From: an uncultured Oscillospiraceae bacterium
Lineage (GTDB): Bacteria > Bacillota > Clostridia > Oscillospirales > Oscillospiraceae
NCBI GenBank assembly: GCA_900752285.1
Contig: CAADUW010000210.1
Span: 1-16,390 of the forward strand
Reading direction: 5' to 3'
DNA length: 16,390 nucleotides
Every line of letters starts with the position of its first letter. Position 1 is the stretch's first letter. The notes under the pieces are model-generated. The model was not told the DNA's origin. It saw nothing but the letters and a program-made list of their open reading frames with translations, and ran no database searches. Shown here piece by piece: positions 1 to 6,525 of the stretch. A program made the translations under genes and the position numbers.

Positions 1-5
1 CAGGA

Positions 6-88
6 TTTTTGCCCCAATTCAAAGTTTGGAAAACGAAGGAATCCTGTATGTATTTCTGGTTTTTCAAACGGAAGAAGTGGGGCAAAAA
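6..88 (+). repeat. Fold-back (stem-loop) intergenic repeat, copy 1
   Basis: Nested inverted repeat. The outer arms (6-16 and 78-88, TTTTTGCCCCA / TGGGGCAAAAA) pair perfectly over 11 bp. The inner arms (24-34 and 59-69, GTTTGGAAAAC / GTTTTTCAAAC) pair over 11 positions with one G-T wobble. The 24-nt loop contains AGGAATCCTGTATG at 37-50. The same 14-mer sits in the loop of a second nested hairpin at 10736-10816 with different inner-stem sequence, so this is a dispersed repeat family. It lies 78 bp past the glmM stop and may serve as the end of that operon. Its left flank is cut by the window edge. Confidence 0.7.
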
Positions 89-166
89 GACGGCGGAGCC
101 TGGCAGACGCAATTGTGCGGTGTTGCCTTAAGAAACCGGGTATCTGATTTTGCTGTCCTTTGCCGC

Positions 167-1552
167 TTATACCGCGTAGCCGCTGGCGCGGATCACGCTG
201 ACCACACGGTCCACGTGCTCCTTGCAGATGTCCTTCGTGGGGGCCTCCACCATGACCCGAATGACGGGCTCGGTGCCGGATTCCCGGACGAGGATCCGGC
301 CGATATCGCCCAGCTTGGCGGCAGCCTCTGCCACCGCTGCCTTTACGGCAGGATCGTTCTGGGCCGCGGCCTTGTCGGAGACCCGCACGTTTGTCAGAAC
401 CTGGGGATAGAAGGTGAAGCCATCCCGCAGACGGCTGAGGGGCTGCTTCTTTGCCTTCATGACCTCCATGATCTTCAGGCTGGTGAGAATGCCGTCGCCG
501 GTGGAGGCATGCTTGGAGAAGATGATGTGTCCGCTCTGCTCGCCGCCCAGCCGGCAGTTGTTCATCATCATATATTCATAAACGTATTTGTCGCCTACGG
601 CGGTTTTGGCATAGTCGATGCCCAGCTCGTCAAAGGCCTTGTAGAGCCCGAAGTTGCTCATGACGGTGGTGACCACCGTGTTGCCCAGCAGAGAGCCGAT
701 CTCCTTCATGTACTTGCCGCAGATGTAGAGAATGTGGTCGCCCGTAATGATCTCGCCGGTTTCGTCCACGCACAGGCACCGGTCTGCGTCACCGTCATAG
801 GCAAAGCCCACGTCCAGCTGATTGTCCAGCACGAACTTTTGCAGCGCTTCAATGTGGGTGGAGCCCACGCCCCGGTTGATGTTGTAGCCATCGGGCTCGT
901 TGCCCATGACATAGGTCTTGGCGCCCAGCGCGTCAAAGACGGAACGGGCAATGTTCCAGGAGCTGCCGTTGGCGCAGTCCAGACCGACCCGCATGCCCTT
1001 GAAGGAGTAAAGACCCAGACTGATGAGGTAGCCCACATACCGGTTCCGTCCGGCAACGTAGTCTACCGTCCGTCCGATCTGTTCCTTTTTCGCAAGGGGC
1101 AGTTCCTCCCACTTCCGGTCAAAGGCTACAAGGTTTCCGTCCAGATAGGCTTCCACCAGAGAAATGACGCTTTCATCCATCTTTTCGCCGGAGCCGTTGA
1201 TGAGCTTGATGCCGTTATCATAGTAGGGGTTGTGGCTGGCGGAGATCATGATGCCGCAGTCAAAACCGTCCGTCCGGGCAACGTAGGCAACGGAGGGGGT
1301 GGTGGTTACGTGGAGCAGATAGGCGTCCGCGCCGGAGGCCACCAGACCGCCTACCAGAGAGTATTCAAACATGTAGCTGGAGCGGCGGGTGTCCTTGCCG
1401 ATGACGATCCGCGCCGGATCGTCAGAGCCTGCCCGGCGTTTCAGCTGCCCATAGTACCAGCCGAGGAAACGGCCGACCTTGAACGCGTGTTCTGCTGTCA
1501 GGGTCCCGTTGGCCTCGCCCCGGAATCCGTCGGTACCAAAATATTTACCCAT
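167..1552 (-). CDS. glmM: Phosphoglucosamine mutase
   Basis: 461 aa, full length for the family. GlmM interconverts glucosamine-6-phosphate and glucosamine-1-phosphate in the cytoplasm, on the route to UDP-GlcNAc, peptidoglycan and cell-wall polymers. The alpha-D-phosphohexomutase signatures are present in order: N-terminal FGTDGFRG (5-12), the phosphoserine loop ISASHNP (103-109, with Ser106 as the expected phosphorylated serine), the metal-binding loop DGDADR (253-258), the sugar-specificity loop GGEQSGH (336-342) and the phosphate-binding RESGTEP (423-429). The start lies 1 nt past the stop of the upstream hexapeptide gene, which implies translational coupling, with GGAG about 10 nt before the ATG. 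The phosphohexomutase family is certain; GlmM rather than phosphomannomutase follows from the overall resemblance and the neighbour. Confidence 0.95.
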   Translation of the reverse strand: MGKYFGTDGFRGEANGTLTAEHAFKVGRFLGWYYGQLKRRAGSDDPARIVIGKDTRRSSYMFEYSLVGGLVASGADAYLLHVTTTPSVAYVARTDGFDCGIMISASHNPYYDNGIKLINGSGEKMDESVISLVEAYLDGNLVAFDRKWEELPLAKKEQIGRTVDYVAGRNRYVGYLISLGLYSFKGMRVGLDCANGSSWNIARSVFDALGAKTYVMGNEPDGYNINRGVGSTHIEALQKFVLDNQLDVGFAYDGDADRCLCVDETGEIITGDHILYICGKYMKEIGSLLGNTVVTTVMSNFGLYKAFDELGIDYAKTAVGDKYVYEYMMMNNCRLGGEQSGHIIFSKHASTGDGILTSLKIMEVMKAKKQPLSRLRDGFTFYPQVLTNVRVSDKAAAQNDPAVKAAVAEAAAKLGDIGRILVRESGTEPVIRVMVEAPTKDICKEHVDRVVSVIRASGYAV

Positions 1553-1553
1553 T

Positions 1554-2225
1554 TTAAGCTTGCTCCTTTTCCTTTTTCGGGACGATAACGCCGCCGGTTT
1601 TGAAAATGCTCTCCGCCGGGATCACACCCCGGACACAGGAGACGGGATAGACATTGCTGTGCCGTCCGATGACGGTGCCGGGGTTCAGCACGCTGTTGCA
1701 GCCGACTTCCACGAAGTCGCCCACCATGGCGCCCACCTTTTTCCGCCCGGTCTCGATCTGCTCGCTGCCATTTTTGATGACCACCAGCGTCTTGTCAGAC
1801 TTGACGTTGGAGGTCAGGCTCCCGGCGCCCATGTGGGATTTGTAGCCCAGAATGCTGTCGCCCACGTAATTGTAGTGGGGAACCTGAACATTGTCAAAGA
1901 GAATTACGTTTTTCAGCTCCACGGAGTTGCCGACAACACAGTTCGCACCGACCAGCGCGCTGCCCCGGATAAAGGCGCAGTGCCGCACCTCGGTGCCGGG
2001 CCCGATGATGCAGGGCGCGCCAAGGTAGGCGGTGGGGGCGACAACAGCGGTTTTGTGGACCCAGACCTGGGGAGCGGGCTGGTCGTATTCGTCGGAAAGT
2101 CCGGCGCCAAGCTCCAGAATCAGATCCTTGATTCCGGCAAGGGCTTCCCAGGGGTAGTGAAAGCCGGCAAGATAATGCCCGGCAAGGGTATGGCTCAGAT
2201 CATACAGTTCGTTTACGGTGTACAT
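1554..2225 (-). CDS. Left-handed beta-helix (hexapeptide repeat) protein, GlmU C-terminal-like
   Basis: 223 aa. From about residue 55 to 200 there are imperfect hexapeptide turns of the LbH fold, including IIGPGTEV, ALVGANCVVGN and NPGTVIG. VPHYNYVGDS (115-124) followed by GAGSLTSN (133-140) resembles the acetyl-transfer and sugar-phosphate region of the GlmU C-terminal domain. There is no N-terminal pyrophosphorylase domain and no GxGTRM-type loop, so it cannot be a complete GlmU. Proteins of this type are often labelled UDP-N-acetylglucosamine pyrophosphorylase-like. As the first gene of a two-gene operon with glmM it probably acts on an amino-sugar phosphate, for example GlcN-1-P acetylation; that role is inferred. 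The start has AAGGAG 7 nt upstream. Confidence 0.8.
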   Translation of the reverse strand: MYTVNELYDLSHTLAGHYLAGFHYPWEALAGIKDLILELGAGLSDEYDQPAPQVWVHKTAVVAPTAYLGAPCIIGPGTEVRHCAFIRGSALVGANCVVGNSVELKNVILFDNVQVPHYNYVGDSILGYKSHMGAGSLTSNVKSDKTLVVIKNGSEQIETGRKKVGAMVGDFVEVGCNSVLNPGTVIGRHSNVYPVSCVRGVIPAESIFKTGGVIVPKKEKEQA

Positions 2226-2269
2226 GATGGTGCTCCTTCCTCCGGCACGGCGCCGGAAAAACTGGACTT

Positions 2270-2298
2270 ACTATACTACGCCTTGCCCCGAAAGTCAA
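2270..2298 (-). promoter_or_regulatory. Sigma-A-type promoter of the hexapeptide protein-glmM operon
   Basis: On the minus strand, TTGACT (2298-2293) is separated by exactly 17 nt from TATAGT (2275-2270), about 45 nt ahead of the start codon at 2225. Both hexamers are close to consensus (5/6 each). Confidence 0.7.
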
Positions 2299-2360
2299 TT
2301 CATTTTGAAAAAATTTACATTTTTAAATTCTAATTTTACCATTTTCAATTCTGCGAACAT

Positions 2361-2391
2361 AAAAACAGCGGGCACCCATCGGGTGCCCGCT
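2361..2391 (-). terminator. Rho-independent terminator of spo0A
   Basis: A perfect 11-bp GC-rich stem (AGCGGGCACCC, 2367-2377, with its complement 2381-2391) has a 3-nt loop. On the minus strand it is followed within one base by five T residues (plus-strand A at 2361-2365). It lies about 70 nt past the spo0A stop. Confidence 0.85.
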
Positions 2392-2463
2392 CAGCATCTC
2401 AAAAAAGCCTTGCAGAATTTGCTGCCCTTTCCTGACAGCCTGATGATTTTGAAATAACCCCGC

Positions 2464-3186
2464 TCAGCGGATCTTTTCGTGGTAAGCTTTGGCAACGGCG
2501 TTGATGAAGACGGTGTTGGAAGGACGGACAATGGTTCCCGTGCTGTCCGGACGGAAAAATTTCCGCCACACCCGTTCATCCCGTCTGCGCCACGCGGAGT
2601 CCACCGCACTGCGGATGGAACGCTCCACCAGCATCCCGCTGGTCTTGCACAGCGTTCCGACGGCGGGGTACAGCTCCTTGGTAATGGACAGATCCGGATC
2701 GTCCAGCATCATGAGAATGGACTCCAGCAGATACTGGTATCCATTCAGCTTTGCCGACACACCCAGATCCAGCAGCGCGTTGCCGACCCGCTTCCGGGGA
2801 TCCACCCGCCCGACCTCCGTGCTCTGGGACCGTCCGATCTCAAGAACCCGCTGGGCGGCGGAGGCAATATCGCAGGGCTTTACCAGAAGATAGCTGACCT
2901 TCAGCTGGGTGATCCGGCAGATGATGTAGTCGCTGATGAGCTGGGTAACGGCAATGACGGCGGGGAAGATGTTTGCCTCATGTAGCGCGCTGAGCAGACT
3001 GAAACCATCCAGTTCCGGCAGCATCAGATCCAGCAGGAGAACCTGCGGCGGCTTTTTCAGGGCGCAGGAGAGCGCCTCTCTGCCGGTTTTGCAGCTGCGG
3101 ATCTGGAACTGGTTCTGCAGGATGTCGGAGAGCGCGGTTCGGAACTCATCTGAGCTGTCGGCAATCAACAAGTCCGGGGTTGACAT
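2464..3186 (-). CDS. spo0A: Sporulation master response regulator Spo0A
   Basis: 240 aa from the ATG at 3186. A TTG two codons upstream keeps the frame open, but AAGGTG lies 8 nt before the ATG, so the ATG is preferred. Residues 1-120 are a receiver domain: phospho-acceptor Asp53 in LLLDLMLPELDG, Thr81, Lys103 in VKP. The N-terminal acidic pair is Asp10-Ser11, so the second, usually metal-binding, Asp is replaced. Residues about 137-240 are the Spo0A C-terminal DNA-binding domain, with LNGYQYLLESI, ITKELYPAV, the VERSIRSAVDSAW recognition region and a PSNTVFIN tail. Spo0A is the phosphorelay target that commits cells to sporulation and binds TTGTCGAA boxes; two such boxes lie upstream. The gene is monocistronic, with its own promoter region and terminator. 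The usual upstream neighbour spoIVB is absent; an HtrA-type protease occupies that place. Confidence 0.9.
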   Translation of the reverse strand: MSTPDLLIADSSDEFRTALSDILQNQFQIRSCKTGREALSCALKKPPQVLLLDLMLPELDGFSLLSALHEANIFPAVIAVTQLISDYIICRITQLKVSYLLVKPCDIASAAQRVLEIGRSQSTEVGRVDPRKRVGNALLDLGVSAKLNGYQYLLESILMMLDDPDLSITKELYPAVGTLCKTSGMLVERSIRSAVDSAWRRRDERVWRKFFRPDSTGTIVRPSNTVFINAVAKAYHEKIR

Positions 3187-3234
3187 GAACAAAGCACCTT
3201 CTCATTCCTTCGGAGTGTTTCAAAACAAGTTTTC

Positions 3235-3262
3235 TTTCCTATGACTAGGATATCATAGGAAA
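3235..3262. promoter_or_regulatory. 10-bp inverted repeat over the putative spo0A -10/start site
   Basis: TTTCCTATGA (3235-3244) and TCATAGGAAA (3253-3262) form a perfect inverted repeat with an 8-nt spacer. The right arm contains TATGAT on the minus strand (3257-3252), the best -10 candidate for spo0A, about 66 nt before its start codon. The position fits a repressor operator; a DNA-cruciform or RNA-hairpin role is also possible. Confidence 0.5.
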
Positions 3263-3283
3263 TTGGCGATTGCAATTTTCGAG

Positions 3284-3301
3284 TTTCGACAATTGTCGAC
3301 A
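3284..3301. promoter_or_regulatory. Paired Spo0A boxes upstream of spo0A
   Basis: TTTCGACAA (3284-3292), the reverse complement of TTGTCGAAA, abuts TTGTCGACA (3293-3301). Together they form the 14-bp palindrome TCGACAATTGTCGA. The Spo0A consensus box is TTGTCGAA, so one copy is perfect and the other differs at the last position. A weaker TTGACGAA follows at 3306-3313. The boxes sit about 30-45 nt upstream of the putative spo0A -10 hexamer, where Spo0A normally activates, so autoregulation is likely. Confidence 0.7.
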
Positions 3302-3347
3302 GAAATTGACGAATGAGAAAATTCGAAAGAATCAGAATGTCAAGGGT

Positions 3348-3407
3348 AAAAAACAACCGGGCAAATGTAAAAACGCTGGAAAAACCAGAATTCTTACATT
3401 TGCCCGG
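3348..3407 (-). terminator. Terminator of the HtrA-type protease gene, possibly bidirectional
   Basis: Fourteen perfectly paired bases (3357-3370 with 3394-3407, CCGGGCAAATGTAA and complement) enclose a 23-nt loop that contains a small CTGG/CCAG hairpin. On the minus strand six T follow within a few bases (plus-strand A at 3348-3353). On the plus strand six T also follow (3409-3414). It lies about 40 nt past the htrA stop. Confidence 0.85.
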
Positions 3408-3447
3408 ATTTTTTGGAGAAGGACGTTTTCGACATTTTTATTCTGGC

Positions 3448-4959
3448 TTAGTTGCCAAAATATCGGCGGAAATAATCAAACCATTCGTTATAATTGCCCT
3501 CCTGAGGCATGCTGGGATCGGCATCGGAGGTGCTGCCGTCGGACGTCAGATCCTGAGGCCGCTCGTCCAGTGTAATGGTCAGGTTCAGAGACTGACCGCC
3601 CCGATACACGGTGACGGTGGTGGTATCCCCGGCCTTGTAGTTCCGCAGTGCCCGGGTCAGGCTGGTCATGCTGGTGACCTCGGTGTCACCAAGGGCGGTG
3701 ATAATGTCCTTTGCCTGAATGCCTGCCCGATCTGCCGCGCCGCCGGAAACCACGGAGGCGACATAGGCACCGGAGGGAAGACCGTACCGGGAGGCAACGT
3801 CGCTGTCCATATCCTGCACGGTAACGCCCAGATAGGCGCCGGTCACGTAGCCCAGATTCTGCAGGTCACCGATAATGCCCTGTACGTCGTCAATGGGGAT
3901 GGCGAAGCCGATGCCCTCAATGGAGGCGCCGGAGGAGGTGGTTCCGGAGTACTTGGCGGTAGTGATGCCCACCACTTCGCCCCGCATGTTGAACAGGGGG
4001 CCGCCGGAGTTGCCGGGGTTGATGACCGCGTCGGTCTGGATCATGTTGATGACCGTGTTATCCGTGGTGACTTCCCGGTTCTTGCCGCTGACATAGCCCA
4101 CGGTCTGGGTGGCGGACAGGGTGCCCAACGGGTTGCCGATGGCAACGACCATATCGCCGGTGACCAGATCGTCGCTGCTGCCCAGAGTGACGGGAGGCAG
4201 ATCGGTGGCCTCCACCTTCAGAACGGCAACATCATTATTGGAATCGCTGCCCTTGACGGTGGCGGGATACTCGGTGCCGTCGTGGGTGGTCACGGTAATG
4301 GCGGTGGCGTTTTCAATGACGTGATAGTTGGTTACCACATAGCCGTCGGAGGTGAGAATGAAGCCGGAGCCGGAGGAGGTTCCGGTGGCCGTCTGCCCGT
4401 AGGTCCGGGTCTGGACGGTGCAGGTGATGGTGACTACCGAGTTCACGTTCTGCGCGTAGACCTGACCGGGCGTCAGACTGTCGCCGGAGGCTACGGGGCT
4501 GCCGGAAACGGAGCTGCCGGAGTCCTTTGCGGCGCTGGTAATCTGCTTCTGCAGATCACTGATCTGCTCGTTCATCTGACTGAGGCTTTCCTGATACTGC
4601 TTTTCCAGCCGATTTTCCACGGAGAAGCCGGTGATCAGACATCCGGCTGCCACAACGACGACCACCAGCACGGCGGCCAGAACCCGGCGTCCGGCCTTAC
4701 CGCTGTGCTGCTTCGGCGCCTTTTTCGGCTTCTCGGGCTGGGACTGGCAGGAATAGCCGTAGTGCACGTTCTCCGTCCGGGGCGCGCCTCCGGTCACATA
4801 GGGAGAGTCGGCGTAGGGTGATTCCTTCCGCCCGGCGCCCGCGCACCGGTAGGGCTGAGACGTCTGCTCGGGCTCGCCGGTGCGGGGGGCTTCATTTGGG
4901 ATGCCGTTACCGGAAATATGTTCCGGATCGCTGTTTTCATAGTTCTCAAAGGTATCCAT
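3448..4959 (-). CDS. htrA: Membrane-anchored HtrA/DegP-type S1C serine protease with PDZ domain
   Basis: 503 aa. A hydrophilic Pro/Ser/Glu-rich cytoplasmic N-terminus (1-90) is followed by one transmembrane segment (about 92-113) and a short coiled-coil-like stretch (about 115-142). The trypsin-like domain (about 165-350) has catalytic His213 in TNYHV, Asp243 in NNDVAVLK and Ser318 in NPGNSGGPL. One PDZ domain spans about 375-465, and the tail is acidic. The topology puts the protease outside the membrane, where HtrA proteins degrade or refold damaged envelope proteins. AGGAGG stands 7 nt before the ATG. It has its own terminator and stands between hup-rqcP and spo0A, all in the same direction. 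It is not SpoIVB, the S55-family protease often found beside spo0A, because it has the full S1 catalytic triad. Confidence 0.93.
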   Translation of the reverse strand: MDTFENYENSDPEHISGNGIPNEAPRTGEPEQTSQPYRCAGAGRKESPYADSPYVTGGAPRTENVHYGYSCQSQPEKPKKAPKQHSGKAGRRVLAAVLVVVVVAAGCLITGFSVENRLEKQYQESLSQMNEQISDLQKQITSAAKDSGSSVSGSPVASGDSLTPGQVYAQNVNSVVTITCTVQTRTYGQTATGTSSGSGFILTSDGYVVTNYHVIENATAITVTTHDGTEYPATVKGSDSNNDVAVLKVEATDLPPVTLGSSDDLVTGDMVVAIGNPLGTLSATQTVGYVSGKNREVTTDNTVINMIQTDAVINPGNSGGPLFNMRGEVVGITTAKYSGTTSSGASIEGIGFAIPIDDVQGIIGDLQNLGYVTGAYLGVTVQDMDSDVASRYGLPSGAYVASVVSGGAADRAGIQAKDIITALGDTEVTSMTSLTRALRNYKAGDTTTVTVYRGGQSLNLTITLDERPQDLTSDGSTSDADPSMPQEGNYNEWFDYFRRYFGN

Positions 4960-5171
4960 AAGGGTTCCTCCTCATCTGTTTTCTGGCTTTACTATATTTT
5001 TGACTTGTGAAAAAAATATGTACTTTGCAGAAACGATTATTTAACTTTGGAACGGCTTTCGCTTTCCATATACAGGGTATCCGCCGCTCCGGGCAGGCCT
5101 GCGCCGGGAACCAGGGGCAACAGGAATTTTGCCCCCGCCCGGGGAAGGGACAGGGGCAGAACAGGATGGGT

Positions 5172-5417
5172 TCAGTCGGGGAGCTCCCGGTACATTTCGG
5201 AAGCGTCGTCCTTCCGGACGGTTTCGGCAACCTGAAGCACCTGCACCCGGACGGTGCGGGTGCCCATGGCAATGGAGATCACGTCGCCGGGCTTTACTTC
5301 ATAGCTGGCCTTTACGACCCGTCCGCCGACCTGAATTCTGCCTGCGTCGCAGGCTTCGTTGGCAACGGTGCGCCGCTTGATCAGCCGGGATACCTTTAAA
5401 TATTTATCCAGACGCAT
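5172..5417 (-). CDS. rqcP: S4-domain RNA-binding protein, RqcP/YabO family
   Basis: 81 aa, nearly all one S4 fold: MRLDKYLKVSRLIKRRT at the N-terminus, then VNGGRVVK-like and KPGDVISI segments. RqcP binds tRNA on the 50S subunit during RqcH-driven C-terminal Ala-tailing of stalled nascent chains in Firmicutes. The length and N-terminal motif fit this family better than Hsp15 or YlmH, which are longer. It starts 6 nt after the hup stop, so the two genes form an operon; hup-yabO adjacency is common in Firmicutes. No yabP or yabQ follows here. The 212 nt from here to htrA hold a small GGGGCAA/TTGCCCC inverted repeat (5113-5134) but no clear terminator. Confidence 0.9.
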   Translation of the reverse strand: MRLDKYLKVSRLIKRRTVANEACDAGRIQVGGRVVKASYEVKPGDVISIAMGTRTVRVQVLQVAETVRKDDASEMYRELPD

Positions 5418-5423
5418 GGCACG

Positions 5424-5702
5424 TTACTTCCCGGCTACGCTGTCCTTCAGCACCTTGCTGGGCTTGAAGGCGGGGACCCGGGCGGCGGCGATATGAATGG
5501 GGTGGGCATCGTGGGGATCGCTGCCGATGCGCTCCTTCCGCTCCCGCACCTCAAAGGTGCCGAAGCCGCTCAGCTGGACCTTTTCTCCGGCAACCAGACT
5601 CCGGGTGATGGCGTCAATGGCGGCATTCAGGATCCGCTCCGTATCCTTTTTGGTGATTCCGGCGCTTTCTGCGGCGGCGGCAATCAGTTCCGTTTTGTTC
5701 AT
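5424..5702 (-). CDS. hup: HU-family nucleoid DNA-binding protein
   Basis: 92 aa, standard HU length. It begins MNKTELI, has the dimer-core GEKVQLSGFGTFEVRER (39-55), and keeps the DNA-binding arm ending with VPAFKPSKVLKD (76-87). The arm proline is in the usual place, although the stretch HPIHIAA replaces the common NPQTGEPI-type sequence. HU bends DNA and compacts the nucleoid as a dimer. The ATG at 5702 was chosen over the longer open frame because the HU fold begins there and GAGAGG lies about 10 nt upstream. It is the first gene before rqcP and faces away from the cooC-acs cluster across a long intergenic region. Confidence 0.95.
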   Translation of the reverse strand: MNKTELIAAAAESAGITKKDTERILNAAIDAITRSLVAGEKVQLSGFGTFEVRERKERIGSDPHDAHPIHIAAARVPAFKPSKVLKDSVAGK

Positions 5703-6023
5703 TGCCTCATTTCCTCTCTTCAGCATTCTGAAATTCTGCTTTAGATTAACATAATTCCCCCCAAAATGCAAGGTGCTTTCAACAAAAACCGGGAAAAGCC
5801 GTGACGGAAATCTGCCCCTGATTTTTATGGAATTTTCACAAAAATTTTTCGCCGCTTTCCGTCTGCCTCCGCAGCGGAAGCGGCGTGCGGAACCATCCGC
5901 CAACATTTTGCGCAGAAACTGCCGGATTCATGCGCCCTCGCGACGGCAACGTAACTGCCCGCTGCCGCCGTGGGGCGGCGGGCGGAACCGGCGGTGCAGG
6001 TTCCCGTTTTCAAATTTCACTGC

Positions 6024-6091
6024 TGTGGAGACGGCGGCGGATAAATGTGGATAACACTGAGTTTTCCACATTCTCCACAGGTTTTTCCACA
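6024..6091. promoter_or_regulatory. DnaA-box-like cluster (possible origin or DnaA-titration site)
   Basis: A perfect DnaA 9-mer lies in reverse, TGTGGATAA (6046-6054). It is followed by TTTTCCACA (6062-6070), TTCTCCACA (6071-6079) and TTTTCCACA (6083-6091), each one or two changes from TTATCCACA. A weaker TGTGGAGAC is at 6024-6032. Four near-consensus boxes within 46 bp are unlikely by chance. The cluster lies where gene direction switches. No dnaA or dnaN gene is in the window, so origin function is only inferred. Confidence 0.5.
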
Positions 6092-6182
6092 GGAACTTTT
6101 TTGGACGGTTTCTATCGAACATTTGCCTATTTGCTTGACATAACGCGCATTCCGTTCCCTTTGGCAACCCTGCACTTTTTGC

Positions 6183-6195
6183 ATTTCCGTAATTT
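6183..6195 (+). promoter_or_regulatory. Isolated copy of the ATTTCCGTAATTT motif
   Basis: This 13-nt sequence is identical to the one at 6344-6356 in the cooC promoter region, about 160 bp further downstream. It may be an upstream auxiliary operator. Confidence 0.4.
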
Positions 6196-6240
6196 TTACC
6201 ACAGGCATTTTGACGGTGAAAAAATAGTACTTGACAAAGA

Positions 6241-6255
6241 GTTACGATTTGTAAC
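6241..6255. promoter_or_regulatory. GTTAC-N5-GTAAC palindrome
   Basis: Perfect 5-bp arms around a 5-nt centre, 4 nt after a TTGACA hexamer (6231-6236). No -10 hexamer stands at a proper distance. The form is that of a dimeric regulator site, but it could be chance. Confidence 0.25.
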
Positions 6256-6282
6256 CGACTGTGAGAACGGTTGACAGCGGAC

Positions 6283-6327
6283 AGCCCGTTGCCGCCCCCT
6301 CTTCCGGGGTGGGCGGCAACGCCGGCT
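6283..6327. other. Long GC-rich hairpin upstream of the cooC promoter
   Basis: CGTTGCCGCCC (6287-6297) pairs perfectly with 6311-6321. CCCC/GGGG lies inside it, and AGCC/GGCT flanks it with a small asymmetry. No T-tract follows on either strand, so it is not a standard terminator. It separates the DnaA-box region from the cooC promoter. Confidence 0.5.
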
Positions 6328-6343
6328 ATGGGAGTTTGCAAAG

Positions 6344-6377
6344 ATTTCCGTAATTTATGGGTTGAATTTACGGAAAT
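6344..6377. promoter_or_regulatory. Operator-like inverted repeat in the cooC promoter
   Basis: ATTTCCGTAA (6344-6353) and its exact reverse complement TTACGGAAAT (6368-6377) have arm centres 24 bp apart. The right arm begins just inside the -35 hexamer of the cooC promoter candidate, so a bound protein would control RNA polymerase access. A third copy of the arm lies at 6183-6192. Confidence 0.55.
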
Positions 6378-6390
6378 TTTGTGGTACGAT
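6362..6390 (+). promoter_or_regulatory. Candidate promoter of the cooC-acs operon
   Basis: TTGAAT (6362-6367), a 17-nt spacer and TACGAT (6385-6390), each 4/6 to consensus. The weak match fits an activated or regulated promoter. A TACGA/TCGTA palindrome (6385-6399) overlaps the -10 and the expected start site. This would give a 5' leader of roughly 150 nt. Confidence 0.5.
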
Positions 6391-6431
6391 AAAGTCGTAT
6401 CGATATGGGGCCGATTCTCCCGGCATATTTC

Positions 6432-6525
6432 CCCCCTGCCCAGAAGGTTTTGCTTTTCTCAGGGGGCTGTCGTTCTGCCCGGGAAGGATCCCTGCCCCTG
6501 CGGTCGTCCGGGGCTTTTCCCCGGA
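6432..6525 (+). other. Structured 5' leader of cooC
   Basis: Two hairpins stand between promoter and start codon. The first is CCCCCTG (6432-6438) with CAGGGGG (6460-6466), with AGAAG/CTTTTCT pairing inside. The second is TCCGGGG (6507-6513) with CCCCGGA (6519-6525), only 7 nt before the ribosome binding site AAAGGAG. No known riboswitch core (cobalamin, THF, SAM) was recognised. A role in translation or attenuation control is inferred. Confidence 0.4.

Noticed and set aside
26..1588. Plus-strand 520-codon frame opposite glmM
   Set aside because: It begins inside the fold-back repeat, has no recognisable domain and mirrors a well-identified mutase.
3313..4821. Plus-strand 502-codon frame opposite the HtrA gene
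   Set aside because: Low-complexity Gly/His-rich translation, no start signal, and the HtrA reading on the other strand has a full catalytic triad.
6135..6276. Three TTGACA hexamers (6135, 6231, 6271) as extra promoters
   Set aside because: None has a plausible -10 hexamer 16-18 nt downstream.
5885..6341. Overlapping frames of 129 and 137 codons in the hup-cooC intergenic region
   Set aside because: The translations are mixed-composition without domains, the FST repeats come from the DnaA-box-like DNA, and neither frame has a good ribosome binding site.
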